A stretch of DNA of 64,000 nucleotides, taken from positions 372,001-436,000 of the forward strand of contig JAMPIV010018780.1 in the NCBI GenBank assembly GCA_024509875.1. The letters run 5' to 3'. Shown here in pieces: positions 22,490 through 34,183 of the stretch; positions within the stretch are counted from its first letter, which is position 1, and each line of letters opens with the position of its first letter. Position numbers and translations under genes: made by a program. The DNA comes from Oreohelix idahoensis (Eukaryota > Mollusca > Gastropoda > Stylommatophora > Oreohelicidae). The notes under the pieces were generated by a model. That model was not told the DNA's origin. It saw only the letters and a program-made list of their open reading frames with translations, and did not search any database.

Positions 22490-22620
22490 TGTTATAATAA
22501 GCAAGAGGACAACAAGCATCACTGTCTCATTTCTCTGTTCACACTAATGAATCGTGAGATATATCTTTTCATAAATGACTCTATCAAATGCCTTTTTATG
22601 TGAAACACATAAGCAATTGT
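22490..22620 (-). mobile_element. Small LINE RT fragment
   Basis: The minus strand reads a decayed RT motif-A region: aaaaggcatttgatagagt corresponds to the KKAFDS codons seen in the other LINEs. Only about a hundred bases are assignable. Confidence 0.4.
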
Positions 22621-22685
22621 TTTTTGGAGGGGGAGCAGCTGGCTCCAGTTTATGTTTTTGCTAGTTCATTGCCTTTCAAATCCCT

Positions 22686-22799
22686 GTGCTGTATAAACCA
22701 GCAACAAGTTCACACCACAACATCCTATTCTGTGCCACTCATGTGCTGTATAAACCAGCAACAAGTTCACACCACAACATCCTATTCTGTGCCACTCAT
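22686..22799. repeat. Perfect 57-bp tandem duplication
   Basis: Two near-perfect copies of a 57-bp unit beginning gtgctgtataaaccagcaac at 22686 and 22743. The high identity suggests a recent duplication. The overlapping frames on both strands merely repeat a 19-residue segment. Confidence 0.9.
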
Positions 22800-23117
22800 T
22801 CAAGTCTTTTTTCAGGTCTACTTTATTCCTTTTAAATTGTCTCCAGTTCACCCATACTGTTGATGTTTTTTTTGGCATTAAGTTTCTACAAAATGGCATA
22901 GGCCAGCCCCATGTCAAACCCTCCTTGGTCACCTTATATAACATGCCTGAAAGGGCACAACATTACTACCCCCTCCCCCTGCCTTCCCCTTTCCGGTTAC
23001 ACTTGAAACTTTCTGCTTGTATTATTATATAAAATGTGGATATTTGGGACAAGATGCAGACTTGCATTCTGACAGCCTAATTATTCTCTTTCATGTTATT
23101 AGTCTCTAACATTAGAT
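22800..23117. other. Intron sequence with no recognised feature
   Basis: Unassigned intron DNA with a C-rich stretch near 22970-22990. No support for a gene or element. Confidence 0.35.
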
Positions 23118-23530
23118 ACATAATAATAGCCCCTTCAGTCATAATTGACTATGGGAATGCGCCCCTGAGGCGACAGCCCTCAGCTGCTTATTTTCCTGGT
23201 GTTCCTTTTGCCTCTCATCTGCTTGCTGTGAGAGCTTCTTTTCGTTCAATCTGAGGTGGTGCCGTAGAGAGCATCACCACTTGGTGCGATCAGTAGCTTC
23301 ATCCACCCAGATTGCTAGATTTATGTCCAGTGCCCTCATGTCTCTCTAGCACACATCTTTGAACTTCAGCTGCAGTCGCCCAACAGTTCTTTTGCTATCT
23401 GCCCGTTGTCTGCAGAAGATATCTTTCGGGTTGCGACTATCTTCCATGCAGTGGACATGGCCAAGTCAGCATAGTCTACGCTGTCTAAGTAGTGTATACA
23501 TGCTTTGAAGGCCAGCTGTGATGAAGTACT
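23118..23530 (-). mobile_element. 5'-truncated LINE 3' end (same family as 28659-29156)
   Basis: This sequence, tagccccttcagtcataatt at about 23129 onward, matches the insertion at 28659-29156 in the same orientation, with many substitutions. On the minus strand it is the C-terminal coding end of a LINE whose tail is a TTA repeat. It is more diverged than the copy in element A, so it is probably older. Confidence 0.75.
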
Positions 23531-24679
23531 GAAATTCTGTTTTTCAAGAGGCCCAGTTTTCTTGTCTTTCTGAAATTACTATGTGTTTGGTCTTTTTCTG
23601 TAGGTATTTTATTGCGTTTTATAAGAGGGATGACGGTAGGTTTTGTTTATACTCGCACCAGTTTCTTTTTTTTAAAGTTAATTGAGATCACGAGGGTTTT
23701 TCTTTGTTAAAATTGATCGCGATCACGTAGTCCTAGTTTCTTTGTTAAATATATATCGCGGTCATGTCTTTGTTTAACAGCACGTGAGGATTAGATTGGG
23801 CGGGGCAGAAAGTTTCTGTTGTTTGGCTCACGCAATATGACGCAAGTGGGAAACGCAAGCAGTCGGGATAAACAGGTCGACGGGCTTTTCAAATCTATTG
23901 GTATAGACCCCGTTATAATTTTTAAAGTAATTCCATTGGTTTAGTTGAAAGCTGTAGTAATGATGTAGGCAGAAGTCTGCGGGGATTTTCTTGTATATAA
24001 CCCTGAGTTTCTTGTAATAGACCCCTATGCCTGATGAAATTTACTACCGTGAATCCAGCATTCATTGTCTGCTCCATGCGGAAGAAACGCAATGTGAATA
24101 TTTTTATTTGAGCCATAATATTAGTGGGTTTTTTTAAATATAGAGACATAGCCTGATTAAGTTAAGTTTTCTTCGGGAGGTTAACTGATAGTTAAAATGT
24201 AAAGTGCCATCCATTACTATCTTTGTAGAAATGATGTAAAGATAAAGTGTGCCTAATTCTTTCTAGGATAATTGGCAGTATATATAAGAGTGTGGAAAGT
24301 GAGATATCACTGGGTGGAGAATTAGCTATTAAAGACATGGGCGCTTGGGAGTATGTAGAGTGTTGTGTGAAACCACCATTTTATTCTGTATATGTACACA
24401 TGTAATATTATGGACTATTTTTGTGTGTGTACGGGATTTTATTGTGCGTAAATGTGGGTAACGCAGTCGGAGGGTACAGATGTAATTTATAAGTGAATTA
24501 TCCTGCTTAGAGGAGTAAATTATTCCTAGCGAAAGGTTAATTTAAATTTTGGGTTAAGCGAGTAAACCTCACGAGGCAATGTCTAAATGTAGGCCAGTAT
24601 TTCGTAGAGGGATTTCCCAGGTTTTATTGTTGGACACGTGGCGAGATTGACATAACAACAGATTATAATCAGACAGTGT
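23531..24679. other. Intron sequence up to the element A target site
   Basis: No element or gene was recognised. It ends with the target sequence ctggg (24680-24684), which is duplicated on the far side of element A. Confidence 0.45.
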
Positions 24680-24684
24680 CTGGG

Positions 24685-26297
24685 TGTTACGACACGTTTA
24701 ACGATGTCATCTGCTACAGTTGTGAGCACTTTTAAAGTTATGCATTAGATGCTTGAGAGGTTATAAATATACCGTAAAATCTCGCGTATAATACACACTC
24801 GTTTATAATACGCATGCTTGATTTAGCCCAAAATTTTCTGGTAAAATGGAAATTCGTGTATAATACGCACCATAATTTTTCAAGATTTTATTTTATGAAA
24901 CATTTGTTAAAAAACTGAAAGAAGATGGACGATGCTGCGCGATAGTAGTTCTTCGACGAACTGAACGACCATGTTGCTTCATAAAACGAACTGCCCATCC
25001 ATATGACGCTTTAAATGCTGTTGTGCCTGTACAAGATTTTTTAAGTTCCGGAGCTTTAAGTCGGATTTCAAGGCATAAAACATCGATGCCTTGTTGCCTT
25101 CTATCCACTACCCACTCCAATAATGTTTTTTCTAGGTCTGGAAGATCTGGTGGTTACCCTTTTTCTTACAAGGCAACACTTGCAGCGCCTCTTTTTTTTC
25201 ACCATAATTGAATGTTGCACTCGTTAATGGATCGAATTCATTTTTAGGGCTCAAAATAATCAAATGACAAACTTCACAACCAAGCTTAATATCAAAACAG
25301 ATTGAAGACCAAGAGTGCGAAATGCGTTTTGCAACAATGTCTGACACATAAGAAAACACATGGCACATTCAATTTTGCACCATTTTCACTGTCAAATTGT
25401 GATAAAAACTTGACAGACTTTCCAATGTAGGTTACTTTCAATATCGAAAATTACGTATTTTTTAGTGCTCGCGTATAATACGCACCCGAGTTTTAGCGGG
25501 CAACAATGAGTAAAAATTGTGCGTATTATACGCGAGATTTTACTGTATGTTTTTCACGCTTCACGGTATTTTATTGAACGCGAATTGTACAGTAATCTTA
25601 TGATGTGGCACGGTTGGTATAGTGCCACTTGACTATGTTCTACTTTTACCCTTTTGATTATAAGCTCCGAGTGAGTCGGATGTATCTTGCTTTACTCCCA
25701 GTTATAGTATTCAAAGTGCAGAAGTATCTCTTTGAGATTTAGGCCAGAGGGTCAGCCTTAATAATGTTTAATGAAATGACGGAACACTGATGGTTATGTA
25801 CAACCATTGTTTATGGAAGTCAAGATTACGGGAGTAATTTATCATTCTTATGATTCATGTTCACAAAACTAGTAGGTATCATTTTCGGTTGACTGCGCAG
25901 CAGCAACACGTATATACAGCCTATTATGTTTTGACGACAATAATAATTAATCTACATAACTGGAACGGACTGCACTGTATGGATATGAATAAATAATATG
26001 AGTCTTACTATGCCATGAACTGATATATATTAACTGTGATGTATTAAATATGTTTTTATATGGACTCAAAAAGGAAGGAGTTCTCAACTGATTATCATTG
26101 AATTTGGCTACCCTATTAAGCCATTGTATTCATACTTATATTTAGCACGATTCGCTCATCAATGAACACTAGAATTATCGAACAGATAGATGGGGTCCGT
26201 AAGGAAAGAAAGCTGATGACACCCACTATTTTCAAATGTTGAATAACTGTTTATATCCTTTGAAATGTTGACATCTAACGAAAGAACCCATGCAACA
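24685..26297 (+). repeat. 5' LTR of element A (contains a Tigger-like insertion)
   Basis: It begins TGTTACGACACG and ends TGCAACA. Without the 774-bp insertion and its TA duplicate it is 837 bp, against 835 bp for the 3' LTR. About 20 differences between the two can be counted by eye, so the element is not recent. A candidate primer-binding site begins TGGTGGCCAGC at 26300, two bases after the LTR. Confidence 0.93.
24772..25545 (-). mobile_element. pogo/Tigger-like DNA transposon, internally deleted
   Basis: A 774-bp insertion with terminal inverted repeats of about 27 bp (CMGTAAAATCTCGCGTATAA...) and a TA target duplication (24770-24771 and 25546-25547). The undisturbed site is visible in the 3' LTR of element A near 46640. 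TATAATACGC motifs recur near both ends (24785-24860 and 25465-25530). The minus-strand frame 24893-25120 encodes a helix-turn-helix segment (LEIRLKAPELKK...FKASYGWAVRFMKQHG) like the Tc5/CENP-B DNA-binding domain of pogo/Tigger transposases. The DDE catalytic domain is absent. Confidence 0.85.
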
Positions 26298-27635
26298 ACT
26301 GGTGGCCAGCATGGTTGTGAAACAATTAGATAAATAACAGTTTCCATTGCAAGGCGAATTATTCTATTGTCAAGAACATTTTTTTCGTACTTTCCTGACG
26401 ATCATATTACGTTAAATTGTGCACAGTTCAAGGCACAGGCGCACTGGAGTTCATTCTGACGTCATACTTCGCCGGAACAAGACGGCTTGACCGTTATGTT
26501 CAGCAATCAAATTGAATTTCAAAATGCAACAACTATCGTCACTTAATCAAGAGAAGCAAAGTTAGCAATGCCTCCATGTTCAATCCAGACATCTTTACTA
26601 CGATGTTGGTGCACGCCAGCATTGTGCAGTTGATTGAGTAGACCTTTTAAAGATAAGTACATATTTTGGCCCTGGGGGCAAGTCTTGTCCATTGCTCTTC
26701 AGGGATGTTTTTTTTCTAATAATATATATTATATGTTTCCCATTATTATGTTGTCTGTATGTTCAGTTAGCGGGTCGGTTGGCGGGAATCAGGATTTTTT
26801 GTTATGTCAGTGTCAACTGACCACAGTAATCCTGGTCGTTCTAATAGGGCATAGTTGAATATTTTTGGTTGGCAAAACATCCACTGAGAATCTTTCATGG
26901 CATACTGTGTTTGCATCTGAATTTATTCAACATTAGGTGTTAGCTGTGAAGTTACGTATATACTTGTTGTATTTTACTGTAATAAGTTTCAATTTTATTC
27001 GGTTCTGTCATTGTTCATAATCTAAATTGTTTTTTCTAATCTTGCTATCATTTATTTTCATATATATACATTTTAACGTCTATTAATGAGTCCATGTGAC
27101 GTCATAGTTTTTAGTTTAGTGTGATTTTGACCTACTTTTAGTTCTGAATACCTCGTCATTTCCGTAATTCTAATTTATTTTATAGGATCATTTTAATGTC
27201 TGTAAATTGTCAATTGTGGCATAATACTGGGTTGTAACTCTTTAGTTTATTGTGTCTATTGTATTTATTCATTCATAATTGATATTATAATGATAATAAG
27301 ATAAAATTACTATAAGATAATAATAATATAAAACTTTTGATTAATTTTGCCTAAAATACTTGATGACTAATATGATTTCAGCAATTTGCACTAGTAGTCC
27401 ACATCACCACTAGTTATTCATCATGAGTATGGCATGATGTTATAAGATATTGATAAATAAATATAAATTTAGATATTACCTTGAATTTGGTAATCATATT
27501 GAGAGATAATTAGTTGATTGGTCTAGTCATAGTACTATTTTGACCACTGGGCACATATAAGTGATTGATTGATTTATATTGGTAACTGATATATATTGTT
27601 TGACTAAGTACGTATATTACTGAATTAATATATTA
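26298..27635 (+). other. Leader region of element A
   Basis: Non-coding region between the 5' LTR and gag. Its later part (gcatgatgttataagatatt and neighbours near 27430) matches the leader of element B near 32125, which shows common descent. No gene. Confidence 0.7.
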
Positions 27636-28658
27636 TGTTAAACTTGGAAAAGAATTTTCTGTAAAAGGCGAAGCTCTCCGTGATTATGCACTGGCGGAAC
27701 TAGCCAAGGCTAAACAGGAGAAAGCAGATAGAGAGGCCAAAGAAGAAAGAAAAAAAGCAGAATTAAAGCAAGAAGAGATAGAACAAGAAGCAAAGGAATA
27801 TAAAATGAGAAAAGAACAGGAGTCAAGAGATGAAATGAAATGTATTGCTGAAGAAAATAAAAGGAAACATGAAAGAGAATTAGATGAAAGAAAAATAAAA
27901 GAAGAAACAGAGTTAATACAGATGCTTATGGATGAAATAAGATTAAGAGCTCAATTAGCTTCAAATGGCAATAATACTGATTCACAGAATGTGAATTTAG
28001 CAACCCAAACCAGAAGCTACTATAACTTCAAATTACCACCATTAAAATTAAATTTCGACGACCTATCATCATTGTTATTAAGCTTTGAGGAAGTATGTAA
28101 GGCAAATAAACTTGATAAATCTATATGGGCACTAAAACTCGGCGAATTTCTAGATGGTGAACCATTAAATGCAACTAAGAATATAGATCCAACAATAGCT
28201 AATGATTATGAGGCCATAAAAGCTTTGTTATTATGACGATTTCACTTGGACGAGGACGGATGTAGAATAAAGTTTAAAACTCTTCTACCCGAATCAAGCA
28301 AAGATTTCACTGGGTTCATTGCAAATATACGCAATACTTTTAATAGATGGGTTGAACTTGCTGGTGTGGATAAATCCTACGATAAACTAGTTGATTTATT
28401 ACTTAGGGATAAGGTTCTATCCTCAGTTAGATCACCATTTTTGTCATTTTTACAGGAACGTAAACCACCCACTATAGTCGTATTAGAAGAAATGGCAATC
28501 AATTACTGTACTGCACATCCCAATGTTAGCATATCTAATTCTCAAGTAAGAGAACCATTACCAGTTGCTTCTAACATGGCACATCACGGTAATGATAGAT
28601 CAAGAGCTCAAAGCCTTGATAGGAATTTTTCTCGTAGAAGATATAATGACAACCATTA
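27636..28658 (+). pseudogene. Element A gag, first part (broken)
   Basis: The reading starts without its ATG (the start region is deleted compared with element B at 32321), in a highly charged coiled-coil stretch (EERKKAELKQEEIEQEAKEY). The capsid-like core follows: FKLPPLKLNFDDLSSLLLSF, KFKTLLPESSKDFTGFIANI, and LQERKPPTIVVLEEMAINYC, then an Arg/Asn-rich tail. A TGA at 28234-28236 interrupts it. The core aligns residue by residue with the gag of elements B and C. The protein would form the retrotransposon particle. Confidence 0.85.
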
Positions 28659-29156
28659 ATAATAATAATAATAATAGCCCCTTCAGTCATAACTGACTAC
28701 GGGAATGCGCCCCTGAGGTGACAGCCCTCAGCTGCTTATTTTCCTGGTGCTCCTTTCGACGTTTTCTCCTCACCTCTGCTTCTTGTGTGAGCCTCTCTTC
28801 GCCCAATCTGAGGTGGCGCCGTAAATAGCATCGCCACTTAGTGCGATCGACAGCTTCATCCTCCCATGTTGCTGGATCCATGTCCAGTGCCCTCATATCT
28901 CTCTTGCACACATCTTTGAACCTCAGCTGTGGTCGCCCAACTGTTCTCTTGCCATCTGCTAATTGTCCGTAGAAGATATCTTTTGGGATGCGACCATCTT
29001 CCATGCGGCGAACATGGCCAAGCCAGCGAAGTCTGCGCTGTCTAAGAAGCGTATACATACTTTGAAGGCCAGCACGTGACAACACCTCGACATTTGTCAC
29101 TTTATCTTTCCACGAGATGCCGAGGATGCAGGGTAGACACCGCAAATGGAAGGTAT
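28659..29156 (-). mobile_element. 5'-truncated LINE 3' end inserted in gag of element A
   Basis: Flanked by the 12-bp duplication tgacaaccatta (28647-28658 and 29157-29168), with a TTA-repeat tail at 28659-28675. The minus strand codes a LINE C-terminus: LLRQRRLRWLGHVRRMEDGR, then GKRTVGRPQLRFKDVCKRDM, a WRCYLRRHL segment and a Lys/Arg-rich end. The same family is seen at 23118-23530 and 48926-49010. The 498-bp length means a severe 5' truncation. Confidence 0.9.
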
Positions 29157-29168
29157 TGACAACCATTA

Positions 29169-30165
29169 TTATAAACAAAATAACTACAACAATAATGATA
29201 ATTTCAACTGAGGTAGACAGCAATACAGGCATCAGTCACCTCAGATTAGAAATAACAGTTACGTTCAACAAAAGTCAAATTGGAATAAACCATTTAACTT
29301 CAATATAAATAACAATGGTAACAGATGGAATAATAATAATCCAAATTACAAATCTAGAAACAATAGCTATAACGGTAGACAGCGTAATAATTCTGGTGAC
29401 CATCACTGACAGCGGTCTCAGTCACGTAGACCATTAAACTATGATCATTGTGCAGGGGCAGCACTCATTAGCGGTACGACCTCGAGTGTTCCAGACAACA
29501 ATAATCAGGTGCAATCATCATCGTCATGTTATGCCGTTAATTATAATGTGGCAAACAGTTGCCAAAATTGTAATACTATTTTTCAGAAGGCCAAAGAGAC
29601 AGTGCTGAATTGTGGACATCTTTTGCCAGAAGTTAGTCTCTCTGCTAATGATGGGACAGGCTCCCTAATCTTCAATAGAGGGATAGTAAATGGTACAGTA
29701 GTATCTGTTCTGAGAGATTCAGGTTCAACCACCATCAGAATCAGGCAGTCATTGGTCCATCCTAGTTGTTCTACCAATGAATATGTTACATGTATAACCT
29801 TTGGGGGTACTGTTGAGTACTATCCTACTGCTATTATTTATGTTTACACACCATTTTTTACAGGTAATGTCAAGGTGTGCATGTTGCAGAATCCAATAGC
29901 TGACCTGATGGTAGAACGTATCCGCGGCAGTAAAGATTGTACACCAGAAGAGATTATTGAATGGGACAAAAATTATTTATTTACGGCAAATGCAGTGACA
30001 ACTCGTGCCCAGGCTCAAACCTTAGAGAAAGTTGATACTCCAAATTCTGAAACAGATCTCCAGGACGACATGGAAATTCATTCAACTATAGATAGAGTGT
30101 CATCTGCTACCAAACAAAGAGAAGACAACTCTTTAAAAAAGTTCTTTGCTTTGGTAAATGATTAT
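29169..30165 (+). pseudogene. Element A gag end, Cys/His motif and protease
   Basis: It continues the Asn/Arg-rich gag tail to a stop at 29406-29408. A frame from about 29449 to 30165 then carries a Cys/His cluster (NSCQNCNTIFQK...LNCGHLLPE, 29550-29620) and an aspartic protease with the catalytic triplet in LRDSGSTTIRIRQSL (near 29718). A flap-like segment CITFGGTVEYYPTAII and IADLMVERIRG (the ILGRD-like strand) follow. The protease would cut Gag-Pol. The catalytic Asp is intact. Element B interrupts the reading at 30165. Confidence 0.82.
30026..30165 (+). repeat. 140-bp segment duplicated on both sides of element B
   Basis: This stretch of element A, from agaaagttgatactcc to aaatgattat, is repeated at 38431-38570 with a single difference seen (tcatctgc against tcatttgc). 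Element B lies exactly between the two copies. Confidence 0.92.
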
Positions 30166-31009
30166 TGTTACGGTAGGTGTTATAATGTTAGCCATTTTTA
30201 TAGTGAGCTCGTTTAAGTTTACACATTGAAGGGTTTAAAATGCTATTAATAATTATTGAGTTTCGCGCTTCATGGTAATTGAACGCGAACTGATAGAATT
30301 GCTTAGTTTTAATAATGACGTGTTGCGTTGTTATGCTAACACGTGACGACACTATAAGTGTACCCTTTGTAATTTATATGCTGTCCTAGCAAGACGCGAA
30401 GTTCAACGCTCCCGTGTATTATAGTAATGGTGTAAATGTTTTCAAGATTATGTGGCGCTAGGGTCCGCTGAATTGGATGGATACATGTAACGTCTCATTT
30501 ATATGGATGACTCATTCTTCAGTATCAGATTGGTCGCAGGGAGTATTTTGTTATAAATATTAGTATCCAGATTGTAAAGATTGATCAACTCTGGTTGTTC
30601 AGTACCGGATTACCGACATACGGAATCGTGAGTAAATGACCAGATGTTGTGACGATTAAATGGAAAAAGGACAGGAGACGATATGATATATATATGCTTG
30701 GATTTAATGTATTGATTGATTCATATAATGTATCGTGAATTGAAAATCGTCAAATAAATGTACTTTATGTGGACTCGAACCACCTATGGACTTGTCAAAT
30801 ATCTACCATTATTGAAGTTTGGACAGTCTTGACTACGCATTCGCAACCTTTATTTCAGTACGATTGCTCGACAGAAACCAAGTCCCAATAATATAAGAAT
30901 AAACTCAAGACGTGGCCAGAAAGTATAAACACTACTTTTATTAATAACAGAATTATGAAAATGACAGTAAACAGATTAACCAACTGCCAGAGCGAAACCA
31001 GCCATAACA
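30166..31009 (+). repeat. 5' LTR of element B
   Basis: 844 bp, TGTTACGGTAGG...CATAACA. A candidate primer-binding site starts TGGTTAGCCAGCGCGGGG at 31014. The match to the 3' LTR is nearly perfect. Confidence 0.92.
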
Positions 31010-32320
31010 AAAGTGGTTAGCCAGCGCGGGGATACGAAAATTTTTTTTCTTCATCAAGTTAGACCTAGCGACAAGTTTCATCGTAACAAGACTGTTTACA
31101 ATCACAATGCGCGCACATGACTTTATGACATACTGCGCATGACTAGAGGTCAAATACACGTCATCGCCCTTTCGATCAAAATCAATGACAGCCGTTGGCA
31201 GTTTTTATGAATGTCAAACCTAATGTCCTGCAACAAGCTTCGATGCAAGGAATATATCAATAAGAAACCCGTCAAACTATGAAGTTCAGCTCACCGTACC
31301 TAGTTGGCCGTTGATGCATACTAGCATTAACCGAAGAATATCTCGGGGCACAAAAAGATAAGTAACCTTTAAAACCTTTGTCGGTTCATAATGCTAACAG
31401 TAGTCCATTTGATTTTATTTGGGCATGTTTATCTGCAATGAATTGTTATATGTCTCATTTGTCGTTATTTGTCTGTTTGTTATTCATGTAAGCGGGTTCG
31501 GTTGGATTGGGAGTTTTAGATCAACTAATACCTCTTTTCAGATGGTCAGTAGATCTAAAACCGTTCTAATAGAGATCTGCCAGCAGCATACTGTGTTTGC
31601 TTCTGAAATTATTCGACCTTAGATGTATTAGTTGTAAAGTGACGTTATATTTGTAGTATTTTTGCTGTACTAAGTTTCATTTTTATTCATTTTGTAACTT
31701 GTTCGTAAACTATCCTGTTCATTCTCATCTGTCTATCATTTATTTTATAATTGTAAAATATTTGTCAGTTATGAGTCCTGTGACGTCACCATTTTTTGTA
31801 TATATGGGTATCAACCTACATTTGGTTCACCTTGACCTTTTCTGGAGTGCTTCCAATTGTTATATTTCGTTCGTATAATCATTTTATGTGTACATTTGTC
31901 AATTGTGATGTGCTAGTGTCTTGTAACATTTTAGTTGACTATTTGTCTTGTATTTATTAACTTATAAATTGGTTATGTAATAATAATAGTGTAAATTAAT
32001 TAGGTAATAATATGATATAAATATTTTAATTAATTTTGAAGAAAAAAAAAGTGACTGGATGGAATGATTGCAACATTTTGCACTATTGGTCCAATTCAGT
32101 ATTGGTTATACATCATGACTAAGGCATGATGTTATAATATATTAATAAATACTTATAAATCTATAACTTACCTTGAATATAATAGGCATAGTGAAGAGTA
32201 CTTGATACATTATTCTAGTTATAATACTACGTTGGCCACTGGTTACACATAGGTAATTGATTACAGTATATTATTGATTAATACATATAGTTGATTAAAT
32301 AAACAGATTATTAATTACAA
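31010..32320 (+). other. Leader region of element B
   Basis: Non-coding region before gag. The segment near 32085-32140 (cattttgcactattggtcc and gcatgatgttataatat) matches the leader of element A near 27380-27450. No gene was recognised. Confidence 0.65.
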
Positions 32321-33646
32321 GATGCTTACTTTAGACCATTTTGTAAAACTCGGGAAAGAGTTTAATATGTAAGGACAAGAACTTCGTGAATATGCAGAAA
32401 AAAAAACTTACGAAATATAAGGGAGAATTAGAAGAACAGAAAGCTATAGCTAAACAGGAGGAACTTGAAAGAAAAGCTGAATTGAAGCGTCAAGAAGAAG
32501 AACTTGAGGCAAAAGAAGCAAGAAGGATAGCAAAACAGGAAAGGGAAGAGATTGAAAAAGAAAACAGAATAAGAGAAATAGAGGAAAATAAAAGGAAGCA
32601 AGATGAAATTATAAGGCAACAAGAAAAAGAATTGGCACTTATTAAGTTTGAAACAGCAAAATTACAGGCACAAAATGCTGCTGCTAGCCATGGTGATAAT
32701 TCCCAAGATATGTCTTCACCTAACCAAACTAAAAGCAATTATTACTTCAAGTTACCAACATTCAAGTTAAATGTTGATGATTTAGCAGCATGGCTGCTAC
32801 GTTTTGAGAAGGTATGTAAGGTTAATAAATTAGATAAAACTGCATGGGCACTAAAACTTAGTGAATTTTTAGATGGTGCACCCGCAAGTGCAGCTCAGAA
32901 TGTTGATCCAACAATAGCGGGTGATTATGATGCCATTAAGGCTTTATTATTACGTCGATTTCATTTAGATGAGGAGGGATGTAGGCTAAAGTTTAAAACT
33001 CTTCTGCCGGAATCAAACAAAGATTTTACAGGGTTCGTTGCGAATTCAATAGATGGGTCGAACTTGCTGGTTTAGATAAATCTTACGACAAGTTGGTTGA
33101 TTTGATCCTTAGGGATAAGGTCCTAGCTTCTGTAAGTCCACCATTCTTTTCCTTCTTACAGGAACGCAAACCTCCTACTATAGAGGAACTAGAAAAGATG
33201 GCAATAAATTACTGTACTGCCCATCCTAATATTAGTATATCCAATTCACAATTAAGGGAACCATTACCAGTTGCCTCCAATATGGCATATCATGGTTTTG
33301 ATAGATCAAGAGCTCAGAGCATTGACAGAAATTTTTCAAATAGAAGAAATAATTACAATGATTATCAAGGACAAAATAATTCTCACAATAATGGAAATTT
33401 TAACCGAGGTAGGCAACAGTTTAGAAACCAGTCACCTCAGTTTAGATATAACAACAGTTATCAAAATAAATCAAATTGGAATAAATCATTTAATGGTAAT
33501 GCCAATAACAATAATAACAAGTGGCATAATAATAATAATTACAGACCAAGAAATAAGAGTTTTAATGGCAGGGGCAATAATAATAATAATAATGATCATT
33601 CAGGTGGTCATAACAGACAACGTTCTACCTCAAGAAACCAACAATG
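32321..33646 (+). pseudogene. Element B gag (broken)
   Basis: The original ATG at 32321 opens MLTLDHFVKLGKEF, then a stop at 32370-32372. After it the coiled-coil region (KRQEEELEAKEARRIAKQER), the capsid-like core (FKLPTFKLNVDDLAAWLLRF, LDEEGCRLKFKTLLPESNKD) and, after a short deletion and frameshift near 33045, LQERKPPTIEELEKMAINYC and a long Asn-rich tail can be read. The gag is closest to that of element A. Two disabling changes and a short deletion show it is dead. Confidence 0.85.
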
Positions 33647-33689
33647 ATTTGAACATACTACAGGGGCAGCACTGACTAACAATGCAACC

Positions 33690-34183
33690 CCAATTGTTCA
33701 TAATAGCGATATTCCAACGCATTCATCTTCATCATGTTGTGTTGTTGATAATAATGTGGCAAATATTTGTCCACAATGCCATGCTATTTTTCAAAAACCC
33801 AGCCTTATGCCTATGAGAGTTACACAGAATGTTCCTGAAATTAGTCTCACTGCAAATGATGGAACAGGGACACTGATTTTTAATAAAGGATTGGTTGATG
33901 GAAACATAGTTTCAGTGTTGAGAAATTCCGGATCTACCACTATCGGCATCTGACAATCACTAGTACATCCTCGTTATGCTACTAATGAGGTCGTACGTTG
34001 CATAACTTTTGGTGGGACCATTGAATATTATCCCACAGCAATAATTGACATTAACACCCCATTTTTTTCAGGTAAAGTTAAAGTATGCCTACTTCAGAGT
34101 CCTACTGCTGATTTAACAGTTGGACGTATCCATGGCAGTAAGGACTGCACACCTGAGGAGATCTCAGAATGGGAAAAGAAATA
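33690..34183 (+). pseudogene. Element B Cys/His motif and protease, catalytic Asp lost
   Basis: The Cys/His cluster is reduced (NICPQCHAIFQK with the second Cys-Gly-His missing). The protease triplet reads LRNSGSTTIGI, so the catalytic Asp is Asn, and a stop follows at 33952-33954. The later segments CITFGGTIEYYPTAIIDINT and LTVGRIHGSKDCTPEEI are still clear. The frame runs into the mariner-like insertion at 34184. Confidence 0.8.
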
